Assembly (NCBI GenBank): GCA_965218985.1
Contig: CBDCMP010000007.1
Location: 2,542,001 to 2,606,000, forward strand
DNA from: Pseudopedobacter sp965218985
GTDB taxonomy: Bacteria; Bacteroidota; Bacteroidia; Sphingobacteriales; Sphingobacteriaceae
Length of the DNA stretch: 64,000 nt
Reading direction: 5' to 3'
How positions within the stretch are numbered: position 1 is the stretch's first letter; every line of letters starts with the position of its first letter. Below the pieces are notes generated by a model. That model saw nothing but the letters and a program-made list of their open reading frames with translations, was not told the DNA's origin and made no database searches. The position numbers and the translations under genes were made by a program. Positions 62,773 to 64,000 of the stretch are shown here, piece by piece.

Positions 62773-63462
62773 TTAGTTACTGGTTGCGGCAGCTTTAGCC
62801 TCAGCCTTCATCTTATCATTAGCAACAATCACAATCTCTACCCTTCTATTTAATGCTTTGCCTTCCTCCGTATCGTTTGAAGCTATTGGCTCGGTCTCCC
62901 CTTTTCCTATTGTTTTCAAACGACTGTAATCAACACCCTGAGCAACTGCATAAGTTTTTACGGCATCAGCTCTCTGCTTAGATAATTTCATGTTATAAGC
63001 ATCTGTGCCCACAGCATCTGTATGTCCAATGATCTGAATATCAGTATCCGGATATTTGTTTAATGATGCAGCCAGGTTATCAATGTTCTGCTTGGCATTT
63101 GCAGTTAAAGCAGACTGGTCAAATCCGAAAAGAATACCAGAATCAAATTTCACGATGATACCTTCTCCTGCGGGGATAACTTCTGCCCCGGGGACAGTTT
63201 TTTCAATCTCTGCAGCTTGTTTATCCATGTTGCGACCAATTAAAGCTCCGGCTGTACCGCCGATTGCGCCTCCAATAATGGCCCCAACTGCTGTGTTACC
63301 TGCCTTTTTTCCTATCAATGCGCCGATGGTACCGCCCGCTGCGGCACCTATACCTGCACCTTTTTGTGTTTTTGTTAAAGAATTACAAGCAGGCATCATT
63401 ATTATCGTTCCCATTATCGCCATTAAACCCAAGGCTGTAATTTTTAATTTATTAGTTTTCAT
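62773..63462 (-). CDS. OmpA-family lipoprotein with glycine zipper
   Basis: A lipoprotein signal precedes Cys26 (IMMPACNS). Residues 36-76 form a glycine-zipper (repeated GxxxG; GAAAGGTIGALIG) that can insert in membranes. The C-terminal OmpA domain (about 102-216) has the peptidoglycan-binding Asp148 (GHTDAVG) and Arg of NRRVEI. It anchors the outer membrane to peptidoglycan. Single gene with a terminator. Confidence 0.93.
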   Translation of the reverse strand: MKTNKLKITALGLMAIMGTIIMMPACNSLTKTQKGAGIGAAAGGTIGALIGKKAGNTAVGAIIGGAIGGTAGALIGRNMDKQAAEIEKTVPGAEVIPAGEGIIVKFDSGILFGFDQSALTANAKQNIDNLAASLNKYPDTDIQIIGHTDAVGTDAYNMKLSKQRADAVKTYAVAQGVDYSRLKTIGKGETEPIASNDTEEGKALNRRVEIVIVANDKMKAEAKAAATSN

Positions 63463-63539
63463 AATTTAATTCCATTTGTTTATTGTTGTTAAGTATTCAA
63501 AGCAAATGCCAAAAAATTAATTGTCTTAATAATATATAG

Positions 63540-64000
63540 ATGAACAGAAAGAAAATTCACAAAATTTCTGTGTTGGGCTGTGGATGGTTAGGCTTGCCCT
63601 TAGCAAACAAACTTATTGAAGCTGGTTATCAAGTAAAGGGCTCCACCACATCTAAAGATAAACTCGGTCTTTTGGCAACAACCGGAATTGACCCTTTTTT
63701 AGTACAGCTTAATCCCGAGATAGAGGGAGATGAAATCCGGTGTTTTCTGGAAACTGATTTATTGATCATCAATGTCCCGCCTGGAAGGCCAAAAGAAAAA
63801 GCAGATTTATATGAAGCTAAAATGAAACATCTTGCGGAAGCCATCAGACGATCAACCATCCATAAGCTCCTGTTCGTATCCTCAACTTCTGTATATCCTG
63901 AAGATAATTTGACAGTAGATGAGTTTACGGAAACTTACGCTCATTCAGATTCGGCACTAAGAATGCTGCAAGCAGAAAATATCTTCAATTCTTTACCAAA
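63540..64000 (+). CDS. NAD(P)-binding epimerase-like SDR protein (right edge, partial)
   Basis: The ATG at 63540 begins an extended-SDR-like protein with the nucleotide motif VLGCGWLGLPLANKL (a YeeZ-type G-x-G-x-x-G variant) and the Ser-Thr-Val-Tyr segment SSTSVYP, where Tyr would be catalytic. The frame is open at the window end, so only the first 153 residues are visible. Substrate unknown. Confidence 0.8.
   Translation, partial: MNRKKIHKISVLGCGWLGLPLANKLIEAGYQVKGSTTSKDKLGLLATTGIDPFLVQLNPEIEGDEIRCFLETDLLIINVPPGRPKEKADLYEAKMKHLAEAIRRSTIHKLLFVSSTSVYPEDNLTVDEFTETYAHSDSALRMLQAENIFNSLP

Noticed and set aside
63056..63469. 137-codon Pro/Ala-rich frame opposite the OmpA lipoprotein
   Set aside because: It mirrors the Gly/Ala-rich zipper of a convincing gene.

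Overview
The window looks like chromosome of a Bacteroidetes bacterium, probably of the Sphingobacteriales/Chitinophagales part of the phylum. The evidence is an AT-rich sequence, frequent TTG starts, a putative porin of the Bacteroidetes type, the block pdxA / DUF177 / rpmF / plsX / fabH / accB / accC, a J-protein followed by a CbpM-like modulator, and one good promoter of the TTG-N20-TAnnTTT(G) type. No rRNA, tRNA, CRISPR array or transposase gene was recognised.

Region 1-19.9 kb is ordinary core genome: a periplasmic-binding-protein-like fragment, an RsmB/NOP-type RNA methyltransferase, delta-1-pyrroline-5-carboxylate dehydrogenase, an S1/P1 nuclease, a beta-lactamase-fold serine hydrolase, lpxK overlapping a purine nucleoside phosphorylase, a porin, aconitase, a polysaccharide deacetylase, a TolC plus membrane-fusion pair without its pump, gpsA, a MORN-repeat protein and a DEAD-box helicase with an RGG-rich tail. 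From 19.9 to 24.4 kb the order loosens: a three-copy tandem repeat, a Bro-N protein, a DUF2130 nuclease-like protein and small genes.

Region 24.9-36.9 kb is an accessory island sitting inside a zinc alcohol dehydrogenase gene. The 5' piece of that gene lies at 36936-37172 and the 3' piece at 24507-24893, both on the minus strand, and about 145 codons between them are gone. The island carries four polytopic GT-C-type glycosyltransferases, an FAD oxidoreductase and, at its right end, a lipoprotein that looks like a polymorphic toxin, followed by small AT-rich genes (candidate immunity genes) and a headless coding fragment. Several island genes are frameshifted, mostly in homopolymer runs, so the sugar part is decaying, or one gene (A10 tract at 31622-31631) may be phase variable.

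Region 37-64 kb returns to core genes: ferritin, tatC, the fatty-acid/phospholipid block accC-accB-fabH-plsX-rpmF-DUF177, pdxA, rsmA, a SerA-like dehydrogenase, greA, HIT protein, dnaJ-like/cbpM, ruvC, a flippase-like protein and glycosyltransferase pair, a DppC-like permease, an RsbU-like phosphatase, rnhB, a GT4 enzyme, gcvT, comB, an M28 peptidase and an OmpA lipoprotein. Two solitary DNA-acting genes are spliced into this block: a C5 cytosine methyltransferase between pdxA and DUF177, and a YhcG/DUF1016 PD-(D/E)xK nuclease between rsmA and the SerA-like gene.

The most interesting target is the right end of the island (33.4-36.9 kb): a promoter, a lipoprotein with a conserved-looking GC-richer head, a Gly/Pro linker, an AT-rich tail with a predicted His/Cys hydrolase site, and a trail of small AT-rich genes.
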